The notes below the pieces were generated by a model. The model was not told the DNA's origin, made no database searches, and worked only from the letters and a program-made list of their open reading frames with translations. A stretch of 64,000 nt of DNA, taken from contig CM065323.1 of NCBI GenBank assembly GCA_033032175.1, positions 3,968,001-4,032,000 of the forward strand, in the 5' to 3' direction. Every line of letters starts with the position of its first letter. Within the stretch, counting starts at the first letter, position 1. This DNA is from Saturnia japonica (Eukaryota; Arthropoda; Insecta; Lepidoptera; Saturniidae). The position numbers were made by a program, and so were the translations under genes. Shown in pieces: positions 13,801 to 28,800 of the stretch.

Positions 13801-16800
13801 TATAAATGTAAGGAGGCAATATACAATTGGCTAAAACAATTACATTACAATTACACAGAGGACATTATTCAATTATATAATATTAATAATACATTTACGC
13901 GTGCACATCCATACACATACACACGCGCACACATTAACACACACGCACTAAAACACAGACAATTTCTTAGTTCTTTCTGTTTTAATATTTCATTTATTTC
14001 TTCTTTTATTTTCTCTCTAACTTTGTCTTATTATTTATTTAGCAATTACTATATACCTATATGAATCGTGTTCGACTGTAGCACATTTTATACTATTACT
14101 GTCGTCTACATAATTATTTAGGTGATAAATAATCTATTAAATAAATAAATATTCTATTCTATCTCTCCACTCAGTCCCAGACCACGCATATCCTCTATCG
14201 CACTGTTCATCCAAGTCCTTTTAAAGCACCGTTCTTTCGCATTACCACTTTCTATTATACACATCCATACATACATTCATACCTTAATTATAAATAAAGT
14301 TGTTCTGATTAATTTACTTGAATTTACGTATAATTTTATTAATATAACCGTAACTAGAATCAAATCCTCAACGACAGCCGTTTTCTTAGTCGAAATACGG
14401 AAACGAAAAACTGATTTTATTTTTTTAATAAACCGTTTTATTCTTCACACGAGACCGTTTACGATAAGGAAATTAAAAAAGTTGAACGAGAAATTTCAAA
14501 ATACTAAAAACGAAGCAGTAATTCAAACTTAGTAGAAGTTCAATAAAAACTTTTTCATTGACGGATACCAGATGTCAAATATAATAAAATTTGACCTTTA
14601 AGTACTATAGATTATGGAGAACATTTAATTTACTTCTTGTATTCGTCCAGAAATGTTTCTTTTTTTAACTTTTTTATAATTCACAAATAAATGAAGTTAT
14701 GCAAAAATACACTATATGTACAATAAGTATCTACAGTCACAGGTTTACTAAATACTTACATATCTAAACTGGCTGTTAATAGAAGTATGTAGTTAATAAA
14801 ATTCAACATTGTGCATACAAAGGTACATAAGTCAGTTCTGTTACAGTGGAATGTGTTCCGCCTTCCAAGATTTACCTGCCTACCTCGTACCTGCCTTCTC
14901 GTAGTAACACGAGAGGTTGGTTTAAACATCCAACAAAATCTTCTATTATCATCGTAAAACACAAACGGCAAACGATATAATACAATTTCAGCAGATTTAT
15001 ACATGATAAATTATTTTAATGGAATAAAAACACTAATTTACTATACATTGGCTATATATCTGTTTTATTTGTAACTCAAATATTTGTGCTCTTTTTGAGT
15101 TGATTAGAAGCTCCATTTATACACAAAATATGTAAATTATTCATAAACTATATATGGATTACCTAGTAAAATACATTTTACTTACTTTCTAAAAAAGCAT
15201 TAAAATATAGGCAAATAATTAGACTGAAAACTACATCTAAATAAGTAATAAGCGAACAAGCATTCGAAACCAAACAAAAATTATGACTATATGTTGATGA
15301 AGACGAGTGTTCTACTGTATCCGAGCCGAGCTGTACTGTATCTGAGCTTACGGCTAACGGTATTCTCAGTTCTAAAAAAAAGATCAATTTTAAATGATTA
15401 CCTTATGGGTGATGTCAAAAGTAGATACATGAATATGTTTACTAATATGGTTGTTAACATTGCTTAATATGTTTTAATGAATATAAATGAGTGATGGAAA
15501 CATCTATTGCTTAAAATACAAATAAAATTATTATGTATCTACGTATATAAAGGTATCTCGCTAAATGTCATCGCTTGTGCGATATTTGTTGAGCAGACGA
15601 TGTTTGCTATTTCACGTAATAATTTGCAACTAGATATAGTGACCTCATAACTGTCGCATCTGGAATACCTTTCAAACTGTTCATAAGCCCTGCGGAACGC
15701 TTGTGGCTTCAAATTGTTACCGTTGATTAAAATATCATGAATATAAATGTAAAATTACAATAACAGTAGCTTAGAGTGATACTAATATAGACAATTTATT
15801 AGCTATGCCGAAACTCCAAGCAAAATTGCGTCACAAAACCGAATCCATACTTCTACTGTTTTTCTGTATTGATACTGTTAGGTATATTTAATCATTTGAT
15901 AAGAAAATATTACTTAGGTTTTGTTATGTAATATTACTATTAATGGATCCATAAGAATTATTAACACTCATAACAGATCGACTAGTATAAGTAACAATAA
16001 CACTTGTTTAATTTTGAAAATCATTTATTTCTACTGCTTACGAAACTGCTTTATACTCTCCGTATAAAATATATTTTATCAATTTTTATAGCTAGGTTAC
16101 TAAGTACTAGTTTGTTTTTAATTTTTATTTCCTTTTTTGTGCTACTGAAACTGTCAAATGGTATTATTCAGTTAAATATGTTAGTACTTTTTTTTGTATT
16201 CGAAGAGATAAACGGGCATTTTCCTCTGTTTTAGCGATCGTTGCAATCTACAGCCATGTTTCTTTAACCTCCAAGTCACTCATAGTTTATTCCTTGGAAC
16301 CGAGCTAGTAAAAGCGTGTGTTAAACTAATTAAATACAAAATCACCAGCACGACCGCACGCTCTATCACAGAAATCAATTTGGCCCTGCTAGACCTTGGA
16401 CATGTTTAATAAATTTAAGATTGTAAACCAATACGGTGTGACTGAGGATTTCCTAAACTTCGCAAATAATAAATTATGTTGTGTTAAGTTAAATTATTCT
16501 CGCATCTAAATTAAATTACATAGTAACTACGCGTCTTTGCAAATTTCAAAATTTGATTGCGATGCGGATGTCAACGTTAATTCACATATTGAAACTTATT
16601 CCGAGCCAGATCTCAACGTTTATGTAAAGACGCCAGACGTACAAGCCAAGTCTCCGCAAATATATTAAAATTTACATACATTTTCGACAGGTGAAATGTT
16701 CGTTTCCATTTGAGATATGTTTGAGTTATTTTCCTTGAAATACTATATTTTTTATTCTTGTTTTCCCAGTAACACCGCAGTGCTCAGTTTTTAGTGAAAA

Positions 16801-19800
16801 CCCTAGGTTTTGTAACACACCTGTTAGATTTTGATTTTGGCCTTTGCCTAATTACATACATAGAAACGCGAGTTAAAAATCTGACGCAAAGCATCTAACC
16901 GCAAGTATTCTTCGCAAATAATTATGACTTATTATAAACGCCTCATTAGCCTAGTCCTAAGCGCGACTGCTATACTCGAGGTCCTGGGTTCGACTCCCAG
17001 GGCGAGCAAAGTGTTATTGAGTTTTTCTATCTTTATGCCCGATTAATGGCAATAGGCTCGCCCCCTATTACATGGGACCTAAAAACATACCCGTAGAACT
17101 GTGGGTGTAAATTGTACACCTCCGTCTAACCCTTCGGAGATACAGACTTGATGGTATGTCCTGTTATTATTATGTAACAGCAAACCCTTGCAAATATTTT
17201 GCAAGTTATAGAATGTGCACTATCAACTGTAATATTAGTTATTCTTTCATTCATAGTAGATATTACAAAAAACATGCAAACATCAAAGTGAAACTTATTT
17301 TTATGAAACGGAATATTTTTGACATTGCTCGCATTTTCATCTCGTCACTGGCGCCCTAACTTCACGGTCCCAGCCACATCACTTTGAAGGTTTATTTTCA
17401 AAAACATTCCTTGAATATCGTTGATATCTGGATGCTTAATAAAAAAGTATGATATCTTTTATAAGTAATGTTTGTATTTGTTAAATTATTCATTTAATTA
17501 TTTTTTTATAGTAATATTTACCGGCACTCTGCCTTATGGTAAACATAGTGCACTCTAAATTGACACAGACCACCATGAGAGTAATCCAACGCGAGAAAAT
17601 TAAAATAACGTTTATTTACACACCGTTAAATTAATTTACACAATTAAAAAGTCTATATATACAATTTCATTAATTTTACACAAAATAAAAAAATGTTAGT
17701 AAAATGAATTTACATCATTATCATTGACAGAGAAATCTCTTTAGTTTATCTGTACTTGGTACAGCTCGATTGTGGTGAAATACTTCCACTCCACAGAAGA
17801 TCGCAGCCAAATAACCGTGTGTTGTGTTCCTGCGGTGAGTAGTTTCCAGAGCTGCCTGGGTTCATTACGTAGCCGGTCGCTTATTTGCCATCTTAATAAT
17901 AATAAAACTTTATTGAATTCCATGCAAACTACATGATATAGTTTAAAAAAAAAAAAAAAAAATTTTTGTATGAATCCTCTTTAGGTAAAAACCTCTTCCA
18001 AGGTATGCCACTGAATTAAATCTTTGGCAGTGTTTAGCCAACCTCGTTCTGCTACTGTCGCTATTTCATCCGCCCATCTAGAGTGCGGGCGGCCTTTCGC
18101 TCTTCTTCCTCGCGGGCTGGACCATTTGATAGCTTAATTATTCTTTTTAGCCAAAAGGTGCAAATACGCAGACTACTCAACTGAAGGTAAATGATTAACG
18201 TCGTCTATGGACAAATGTTACACCAGGGAAATTACAGCCATGTTGCCGACCTTAGAGACCGTATTTCAATCACTTTTTGAAGAGCCCCATGTCATAGCTC
18301 TGGGGGAAACCGTGCTGATTAACCCATTCCACAAATCTAGTGTACGTGACAGGAAGATTCTTGAAAACCTTACTATTGTCGCACTTCGGTTATGTTTTAG
18401 AGTGCGAAAATGAACAGTCAGCCAATGGCGGAAGGTGGCTAGTTTAGAATGGTGATGAGGGCTCCATATCGAAAGGTTCCTCAGAGGATAGTCCCTTGTA
18501 CATGCGGTAGAAAAAACAAAAAACCCACACGATTTTTTTTTGTACTTTGAACTATATAAGAAGTTTTACAAATTTTAAACTGTAATATATTACAGTAGTA
18601 ATATACAAAGAACTTGCTGTTCCTGCAGCGCGCTTGAGTGGACTACAGAATGCTGTCGATCGGGCATACGCGCGAATCTTGCTACCCACACTCCCGGTTA
18701 TATTAAAGACAAAAATACTTATTGTGGACGATACTTAGTACATTACTCGTTAACTTTTTTTTAGATGTTTTTAATATCTACAATTATGTGGTACATTAAT
18801 TTGATATATCTCTTGTGGTTTACTCAGCGTAAGCCATTTAATCTCTCGAATTGATTCACCATGACCAGTTTTTTTTTAAATTTTATTTGCGAGGAACCCT
18901 AGTCTTTTTCTAATATAAAAGTAGCCTAAGTTACTCCCTATAGCATTAGCTATTTGAAAGGGAAAATCCCGTCAAAATTGGTCCAACCATTTCAGAGACA
19001 ACCTGGAACAAACAGATAGGTATACAAAAAATGGTGTTTTGTTAAAAGTACCATATACATATACTGTTATATGTGAAAAGAACTGTTATTATGACATTAC
19101 AAACAAACGCTTCTTCTTTTTTTGACGCCGCAAAATGCACTTAGCAGTGTCAATGTTTTTAAGCTTTCGTACAAATTTTCCAATATATAAAGTGGGTATT
19201 CTGACAAGATGGTGGCTCTCTTGTCAAAACAGATAGTTTCTTTTTGTGACATCTCAAAATGCATTTTCACACTTTATATTTATAATCACTTCAATTGTGC
19301 ACAACAACCAAACTATATTACGCAAAATGCCACCAATATTACTACATAATATAGGGTCAAAAAATGTAAGTTAATGAATGAAAAATAAAAACCACAACAT
19401 GTCACTTTGAAATACTCTCAAACAAACACTTCAATTTTAATAGAATTGTTTAAGTAGAAAAGATTTGTATTTCCATTTGCGATTTATACGGACAACGTTT
19501 TTGTAAAAATAACAGATAGAAAACTTAACATCAAATAGCAATAATTTAGTAATTTTTACGATATAGAATTAAATGCCAATATTATTTTTATGAACATTTA
19601 TAAAATGGAATTAACAATTACGCAAACATTTCACAGTTTTATTCCCTTGTGGGCGTAAAATTGTTACCTCATAATTTACAACAGCACGCCATTTGGTTAT
19701 GAGAGTTTTAATGGTATATTTCCACAGTTTCTATGAATACAAATCCATTAATTTTGTTTACTGTTATTTATTACAACGTTAAAGGAAGCAATCACGCGAG

Positions 19801-22800
19801 GACAGTGTAAAGCCGTATTATTAATTACAAAATTAAATCATCAAACCCCTTTATTGTGAAAATAGCATAAATAAAGGATCGTTCTATTTTCATTCATTAT
19901 AGGTTTAGGTTCGTTTTCACGACAATCTAACTTAATCTTAAAGGATAATTTGGCTCAAGATGCTAACGCACTAAGCCCAATAACAGTTATCTCTTAAGTT
20001 GACAATTCATATGCCGTATTAATTGAGATCATAATCGGTTGAAAATTATTATTCTAATGTACAATTTCTAATGCATTATTAACAATTCTTATAGCCTCTC
20101 AATTATAGTATTATGTATGTTTCCCGTCTTCAAAATTTGATCAGAATCGGTTGCGAATTGACGAAAATATTTTTGAATATTTTTTTTTATTCTAGAAGTA
20201 ATATTGACAATTCTTATAGCCTATTAATTATGTAAATAGTTTCTCTTCCCGTGTACAAAATTTCATCAAAATCGGTTACGAATGAATGACATTTAAAAAA
20301 AAATTTTTTTTTTTTTTTTTACGGTACCCAAAAGTGTTATTGAAAATTTTCATTACTTTATCATTGATGGAATGACTTATACTTCCCGTGTACATAATTT
20401 CATCGACATCGGCCAAGAATTAAGGAAAATAATTTTTTTTTACATTATCTAAAAGTATATTGAAATTTCTTATACCCTATCAACTGACCGATGATATAAG
20501 CATCCCGTGTACAAAATTTCAGTCAAGCCGTCTTTCATATAATATAGGTATCGAGAAATTTTGGAAAAATATTTATACCAAAAAACAATCATAGATGGGT
20601 TTATCACTATGTGTATTGTGGTCGCAATCGCTACCACCCCGTTATATTACTGCATATGCACAGGCTGATTTCGGAACACGACAAACCAAAAGAAAATCAT
20701 AGATGGGTTGTATGGTATTGTCATTATATGCCAATATGAATCCAACACATTAACCGTCCCAATAAAACTTGATAAATAATTAAAATCATACCTTCATGAA
20801 CCGGCCTGCGGAAAGGTTTTTTGAAAAACGTGAAACACCTTTACCAAAAGCATAAATATGAATGGGTTCTTCATACAAACTTTCACCTAAGTTTTATTTT
20901 CACCTCATGTGGAATAACACAATGAAATAATTCATTTGTAGCTAAACTGTATGATCCAGATAATTTACAATAGGTATATTGCTTTTAAAGAACATATAAA
21001 CTCCCGCGAGCCGCGGTTGACATCATAAAATAAAACCGTAATTATGCCGTTACAACGTAGTCCCAAGTTCGGTGGAGCTGTAAAAGCCGCAGCGGCTTCA
21101 GGGTCCCTAAAGCTAACAGTATAGTCAGATCTACGTCAAAAAGTTACGGCGTAGTTAAACAGTTTAAAAACACTTCAGCCAATCTTATAAAGAAATCTGG
21201 ACTATCATTTAATAGGTAATTATTACAAATACAAAACATTTCTTATTAAGTACAACAATGTTACAAATCAACAAACTTGTTGACTTTGACAACGCTGTTA
21301 TAAACCAGTTGGTATGACAGGCGATGTCATTTCACCATTATCACGCATGCGCATTTGGTGTTCGCATATTTTGTTCTTAAAAAATTCCATCCCCTATTGT
21401 TTACCCTTAAAGTTTTATTATCGCTACAAAAAGTACCCTATGTCCTTTCCCAAGATCAAATCTATCTCTATACCAAAATTTATCAAGATTGGTTCAGCGG
21501 TCCAGGCGTGAAAACGTAACAGACAGACAGAATTACTTGAACTTGAAAGTGATAGCTAGCCAGGCGAGCATTAGAAAACACCCTACCACAATGATATGGT
21601 TTCATCGCGATGTTTACATAGCTATACTGTGGTACTCCATGTATATACTTATGGGCAGGTTTTAGAATGTAATATTATTCTTACGTAAATACTTATAGAC
21701 ATACTGTGTTCATTGTTAATCTTTAACGAAGTTGATTTGTTTTAATAAGGAAGCCTTATAAATAAAGAAAATTTAATTGTTGTTAAAAAATCATAATATT
21801 AAAAAAAATTAAGACGCCAGTCTTACTAAAGAAACGGAAAGTCAAAGATGAACTAACTAATAACAAAATTAAAGAATCAATTTATTAAGGTTATTCATGT
21901 GCAATTGGCAACACTAGTCACAGGCAACATTATACTGTAATTGCATGCCTTTGTTATATTACAATTTTATGTATTGACAATTTTTTATGAGAAAAAGCGC
22001 TCCTATAAAAATTTCAATTGAGTTCATTCAATAACCGAGATGTCGACGTGTTTGAAATTTTGAAGTATTGTAGAAGTGAGAAATGTTCTAATGAAAAGCT
22101 ATTCATTGATATTTGATACTTTCTTTTTTGATAGTATCTAACTACATATTCATTTCGTTGTAATTACTTTTAACAAATATTTCAAGACCAAGCCAAACTA
22201 GCTAACTACCACCCTCAAGTTGAAAATCTGTCACCAAGCACCAATGTGTGTTCCGGCAGCTGCACTGTCGCTTATAATTTTCTAACTTGCTTTCAAAATC
22301 AGGTGTAAAAGTTTGAACGAATATTAATTATTATTTCACAATATAACAGCAGTACCTAAATAAGGTAAGTTAGTTAGTTGGTTGGTAGATAGTTAGTTAG
22401 AATTGGGACAGAACTAGAATTTGAACTCGATTAGCACTTGGACGTTTGGCTGAAATTTGCGAAGGTGATTTTGCTTTTAAATGTTATTTATATGTAATTT
22501 CGTTTGTTTTACCTAATATATTTTGAATACGATTACGAAGCACAAATACAGTGAAATGAAATAAAATATCTCGTCTTACGTTGATTTTTAAGTTTACACC
22601 AAAAATATCATTAGCACTTTTAGTAAAATGGCCATAATTAGTATATAGAAACTTGGTATGAAAACACCACCGTTTTTTTTAAATCGAAAATAACAATTAT
22701 CATCAGAAATGGTCAAAATGGGTCTCAAAAATATGAAAATTGAACGTAGGCTTTTTATTTAGAAGAAGCACATAGGTAACTACTTTCTATTTGGAAATAC

Positions 22801-25800
22801 TACTTAATAATTACTATTAAATACTCTAATAATATTAAATTAAATATGAGACTCAATTACACCAAATTATTTTTAACAAAACATTACACATTTACTAGGA
22901 AAGTACCGCGATTTCGAACTCACTAGTAACAACTCTATATTAGTAACAATATAAAAGTTAATAACAATAAAATATCGCTGTAACCATCAGCCTCAATAAG
23001 GCTTTCTATAAAATTAGATCGATAGTTCCAGAGATTACTTTATACAAACTTTTTATATTAATAACATAGACAGATATATCTAGCAGATGTATAAAAAGAC
23101 GATATTATTTTCAAAATAGGTGGTTAAATGCAAAATTATAAGTTTGACGTATTATATTAAATACCCAGAATTCCTGAACGCATACTGATACTCGATTCTA
23201 TGTTAAGAATTTGTTATAGCCGTTTCACAGTACATAAATAGAATGCAATATGACATGGCTTTGATATTCCTCGAATATTAGGCGAAAAATAATCCATTTC
23301 AAAATTATTTTTATTATTTACATGTACCTAAATTGCTAGTCTTTTTTAATTTATGGAAAGCTTAATAGTTTATTTTTTAATTATTGATTTATAGTTGACA
23401 TTACGACCCTACGTCAGCGTCTTGCCCTTTTGACGAAATTCGATTAAGGACTATAAAGATTACTTCGATGGCATTAAAAAAAAAACGGATTTTCATACAA
23501 ATTTTTATCCCTGTTTTTACCACCTTGGGAATTAAATTTTCTAAAATGCTTCCTTAGAGCTCACCTACGATATAAAAGAAACCCGCATGCAAAATTTTAC
23601 GATTCTAGTCCCAGTAACTTGGACTGTGCGTTCATATGTTATGTTAGTTATCCTTTTATACTAGTAAGATAATTTAATATATTATGGATATAGTATGTAA
23701 GTGTAAGTGAGTTGTTTGGTTACTAGATATATTTTTGAATGAAACTTGCATGAATTGAACTTAAATCAACGGCCATGTATATAGACTTATTCTATACATT
23801 AATTTGATTCAAAATTCATATAGGTAATTATGAACCAAAATTTTATGGATTAAATAAATGAAAATATAAAACTTGGTTCAATTCCTGAAAGACACAAAAA
23901 ATTTACTGTATGCTCGATATTTCTTTTCGTTAAATACATATTATTGCTATACTGTAAGTTATAGAAAAAAGGAATTCCATTTTTCTTTTCAAAGAAAAAC
24001 CAATTTTATGATACAATCACAATGAAACCCAAATGGAATAACCCGAACCGATTTCATTTCATCTGCATGTGACGTTAAAATTCTTTATTATTTCCGTTGT
24101 GAACATTTATAGGAAAATAAAAAAAAATAACAAAACTTTTGAACATTTTATATAGTGAGATTATTTTTGCTTTATTATACAGACGGAACTCAAAACTCAT
24201 TTTTCTGAGTTTGCATGAATAAATTCTTAATTTACATACGTATGTACATAAATAATGTTTGTTGAAAAATAATGACGTTTTATTATTTAAAAAATGACAA
24301 GAGTTTGAAGGAATATAACGAGAACAATTCTAGTCTACTAGACTACATTTTAACATGAATTTTAATATTACTTATGTTATCTTCATAGATAAATCTAATA
24401 GTTAAGTAAAAATTCTACACTTTTAATGTGAAAGTATTTCTTAAATTATTTCGAGGGTTTGAATAATTGGGTAAAATAAATAAGTCAAAGGTTTTTGGGA
24501 ATAGCGAAGTTTGAACGTAAAGATTCTTGTTAAGTAACAAGTAACACCGGGCGGAGACATGGTGTGATGATGGACATATATATCATAAATTTACCTATTT
24601 TTACTTTAAACTATTATAGTACCCCATACCTATTAATTATATACTATAAAAAAGTATAATTTATATGTAACGTCGTAATTTATTTTTTGTTCTCTTTCAA
24701 ACTACAAGAGACCGACAATGACGTTTTATAAATAGACGCATATACTCATAAAATATAATTGGAGACCGATAAAAAAATTTAATCGAAAAAATCTACTGAA
24801 ATATATAGCTTTTTCAATGTATTTTTAATTAAGGTTTACCTACGTTTACGACTGTTAACATATCATAACATAATATATCATGATGCCCGTGTCCCTGAAT
24901 TCAGGGTTAGGCCACAGTTCGCCAGATATGTTTTTAGGTCCCATGTAATAGAGCGCGAGCCTATTTCCATTAATCGGGCACAAAACCAAACTCCGAACTG
25001 CTACTAAGAATTTCATAGAAACCCCAATAACACATTGCTTGAGGTCCTGGGAATCGAACCCAGGACCTCGAGCATAGCAGTCGCGCTTATGACCACTAGG
25101 CTGTATATAGCGTAGGTACGACCTCACAAGGAGTACTGCTCACACTTGTGGGCTGGTGCTCCTGCCTACCAGCTTTCTCCTCTTAACTAGCAAAGGCGTG
25201 CTATTCGTATTGTCGATGACGCTGAGCTGACATACGGTCTACACGCCTTACAACTTCGCAGAGGTTTGAGTTCTTTTTGTGTCTTCTACCGCATGTACAA
25301 TGGAGAATGCTCTGAGGAACTTTTCGGGATGGTCCCCCATCACCCTTCCAAACTCGCACCTTCCGCCGTTGGCTGCCTGCGCATCCTCACAATTTAAACC
25401 CTAACCGATATGTAACAACAGTAAGGTTATCTAGAACCTTCCTATCATGTACACTATGGTTGTAGAATGGGTTACCCAGCACGGCTTTTCATGGGTCTCT
25501 TCAAAAAGTGATTAATGATCAAGGGATTTATCCTTTTCTCCATCCTTTCTTATATAATAGAGTAAACAAATATTGTAATATTAAGGAAAGTAATAGATGG
25601 GATGCTAAACATAAGGTCCACTCATGGCTTCAAACTTTATCATACCGCAATAAAGAAAAACTATTACAAGTAATTACATAAAACACACACGCACGCATAA
25701 GTACAATCAAATGCCATACATTCATGCATAAACACTTTATCTATCTCACACTCTATACACACTAACACACACGTCTATACATATATATATGCACACATTT

Positions 25801-28800
25801 TCTCTCACACAACCATACTCATATATCACGCACACGTACGCACTATTTAAAACTCGGACTACACACACACGAAAACGCTTATTATCTCTGAATATTTATT
25901 GAAGTTGTTAATAGCGTAGTCAAACCTTTCTGATACAGATATCCACAAGACAGGTCTTTGAGCCTAGTGTGGAAATCTACGACAATTGTTATTAGACCCC
26001 GGTTACTAGCAGAATATTGAAAAGAGTGTTTAAGTAGTCTTAAATTAACATTTGTAAAACTAGGGTTTGGCATAAAAAAAGATTTAAGCAATGATGGCTC
26101 AGTGATAACATGTACGGACACCGCATCAATCAATGTGTGCTCGAATCCCTGCAATGAGTCTGAGCTTTTGTTGAAGGAAAACATCGCGATGATACCATAG
26201 CATTTAAGGCATTTTCTAACGTCCGCTTGGCTAGCTACCACACTCAAGTAGAAAATCCTCCTATAGGTGTGTTCCAGCAGCCGCATTTGAGAGTCAGTTA
26301 CCCCAATAAACTTAAGCGTAGTTTCCTTGACCCACATCAGAACTACAACATTAGGTCAGATTGTGCCAATAAAAATAAAAAGATTATTATTGCAAAACCT
26401 GTTTAGATAAATAATAGTTTAAAAAAAAATCGTCTTGACATTTTCGTAATAAATTCTTAATATTGAGTTCTTTATCTTCTTCTTCCTAACTTGGCAACTA
26501 GTTCTCTTTATTGAAGACCATTACTGCCATTGTCGAGTCAATATAGAATGTCCTGTCATATAACGATTTCAGTATAACTAACAAGGTGGTGGCTCCCTTA
26601 TTAGTACTTTCTAATGGGTTTGTTTTTGTGGCATCTCAGAATTCATTCACGTTATTATTTCCAATCCACTTCACTTGTGTACAATTATATCCAAGCCACC
26701 GTATTAAAAAATGTAGCGTCAAACAACACAAAATGAATAATAAACAAAAACCACTACATGACAGTTTGATATCCCATCACAAGTTCTCGTTTGAGTTATT
26801 ATAAAATTGCCTTGACTTTCCAATATGCCCTTAACATTCTGTCGCTCGGAGATGATGGCTAATGGCTCTTAACGAAGTTTTACCGAAAAGCTTTTTGAAT
26901 CAGTAAAATAGAAATCTTGGAAAAGTTTTTAATTTAATTCTACTCATTTCGTTGTAGTCCCGTCCCGTTGGTTGTTAGAAGTTAATATTGTCTTCCGAGT
27001 CTTCTTTATGGGATCGTATCATAAATTTTTACCTTAAAACTTTCGACTTTTATAGAGGTCTGTGGCCAGACTTGAGAGTCAGTCCACCACATCGTCACTT
27101 AACATCAAATGAGATTGTGGCCACTACGCTAAACCTATCTTCTATTCTATATAAATAATATGATTGAGGTTTGCCGTTGTGCCCGCATCGCGTAAAAACT
27201 ACTGGATACTATTGTAATAAACTTTTTTTGTATTAATCCTTAATAACTTGGCGCTTATTCAAAAAAACAATAATCGCGATATCTTCACTCAGTGAAACGT
27301 TATTAAAGTTTTAATAAACTATGATTTTTATAAACACTACACGTTCAGCGATGTATTTTGACGCCGTGATACTTATTAATATTCTAGTAAAGAATGAAAA
27401 AAAATACAAATAAATTGCATCTTATTATATATTTACAATAAACAAAATGATTTATGCTACACTGAGAGTATACGACATATGCTGTGCTGACATGTGCGAA
27501 TTGCATAAAAGCCTTTAAAATTTGAGAATTATAAAGACTTGTTTTTCACATTAGTGATTAGAGACTCAGAAATAGCGCAAACTTAAAAAAAATAACACAC
27601 TCATTCCTACTCATAGGTGAAAACAAATCTGAGCTCGTACTATTACACTTTTATTACACGACGAGGGCAATAAAACGAAACAAAGCATCTTCGTATAATT
27701 TTAAACAACCATCTTGCTGAAATAATGTGTTTACAGTACCATGCGCTCAAGTGTTGTACAGCGTTTGGGTAGTGGTCCAAAGTTAATCGACTGAGCTTTA
27801 TTTCGACAACGGAGCTCCAATATCGACCTCCAACACTTACATAAATCAGTTCTGGGTTTGGCAGTAACTAAGTCGATGTCATTAATAATGTTACGATAAG
27901 GAATTAAATTGAACTATTCCCAAACACTAAAGAAAAATCTAGAATTTCTTACAAACATGGAATATAAATTTATATAAAGAGATAAACAGTCGTAGTCGCG
28001 CGGGACACGCACACATTGAAATCTTTTCGTTTCGACTAAGTAAACAAACAAGTTCTAAATATAAACTTTTTTTAAACAAATCTTTATTTAATAATTTTAA
28101 AATAGCATGCCTAGAAACTTCCCCACACTTAAAAATGTTATTAATAAGTCATACTACAATATAAATATGATAAACAATATGAAAATATATAGTACAGAAA
28201 ATGTATATGTTATGTATATGTATATGTTATTATTTGATGCCGAAACAAATTCCTTGAAAATATATATATTCCGTAATTAAATGTAGCGCGAGCTACGACC
28301 AATAATAATATTTCTATGGATAAATTAATTTGCTTCCATAAAATAATTGAGTAAAATTGCTTTTAACTGTTTTGACAATATTGAAACGGCGCATTACGAT
28401 GTTTACCTTTGCCAAGTCTTTGAATTAAGGTTGAATTGAATTAAGGTAAATAAACTTAATACTCCAAAATACTTATATATTTTATCAGACATCTAAAACC
28501 TAAATTGATGGCTTCATAAAATTAAGCTACAGACGGGGTTCGAACCTTTCGACCTTCACAGAGACCCTTCGCTACGAAAATCAAATATTCTATTGTCTGA
28601 CGAGCTAATTATATTCAATTCAATTCCAATATTTCGAAACGAAAAATGCTTGTACATTTCGAGCTTCACTAAATATTATAATTACCTAGCTGTATCAATG
28701 CGATTAAATTTTCAAATATCTATCTTGATCGAAAACATTTTTGAACATGAGTGTACGTTGTCCTAATGTGCACTCATATAGAAAATGGTTTCCAGTCCCA

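Noticed and set aside
16955..17015. Possible tRNA gene
   Set aside because: Same reason: family C SINE with two further copies.
20080..20545. Possible CRISPR-like array
   Set aside because: Units are degenerate and unequal, and the context is eukaryotic with introns and transposons.
24855..25127. 90-residue minus-strand open frame
   Set aside because: Lies wholly within a family C SINE copy.
25882..26337. 151-residue open frame on the minus strand
   Set aside because: It runs antisense through a family B tRNA-related SINE and CA-rich flanks; no domain and no splice support.
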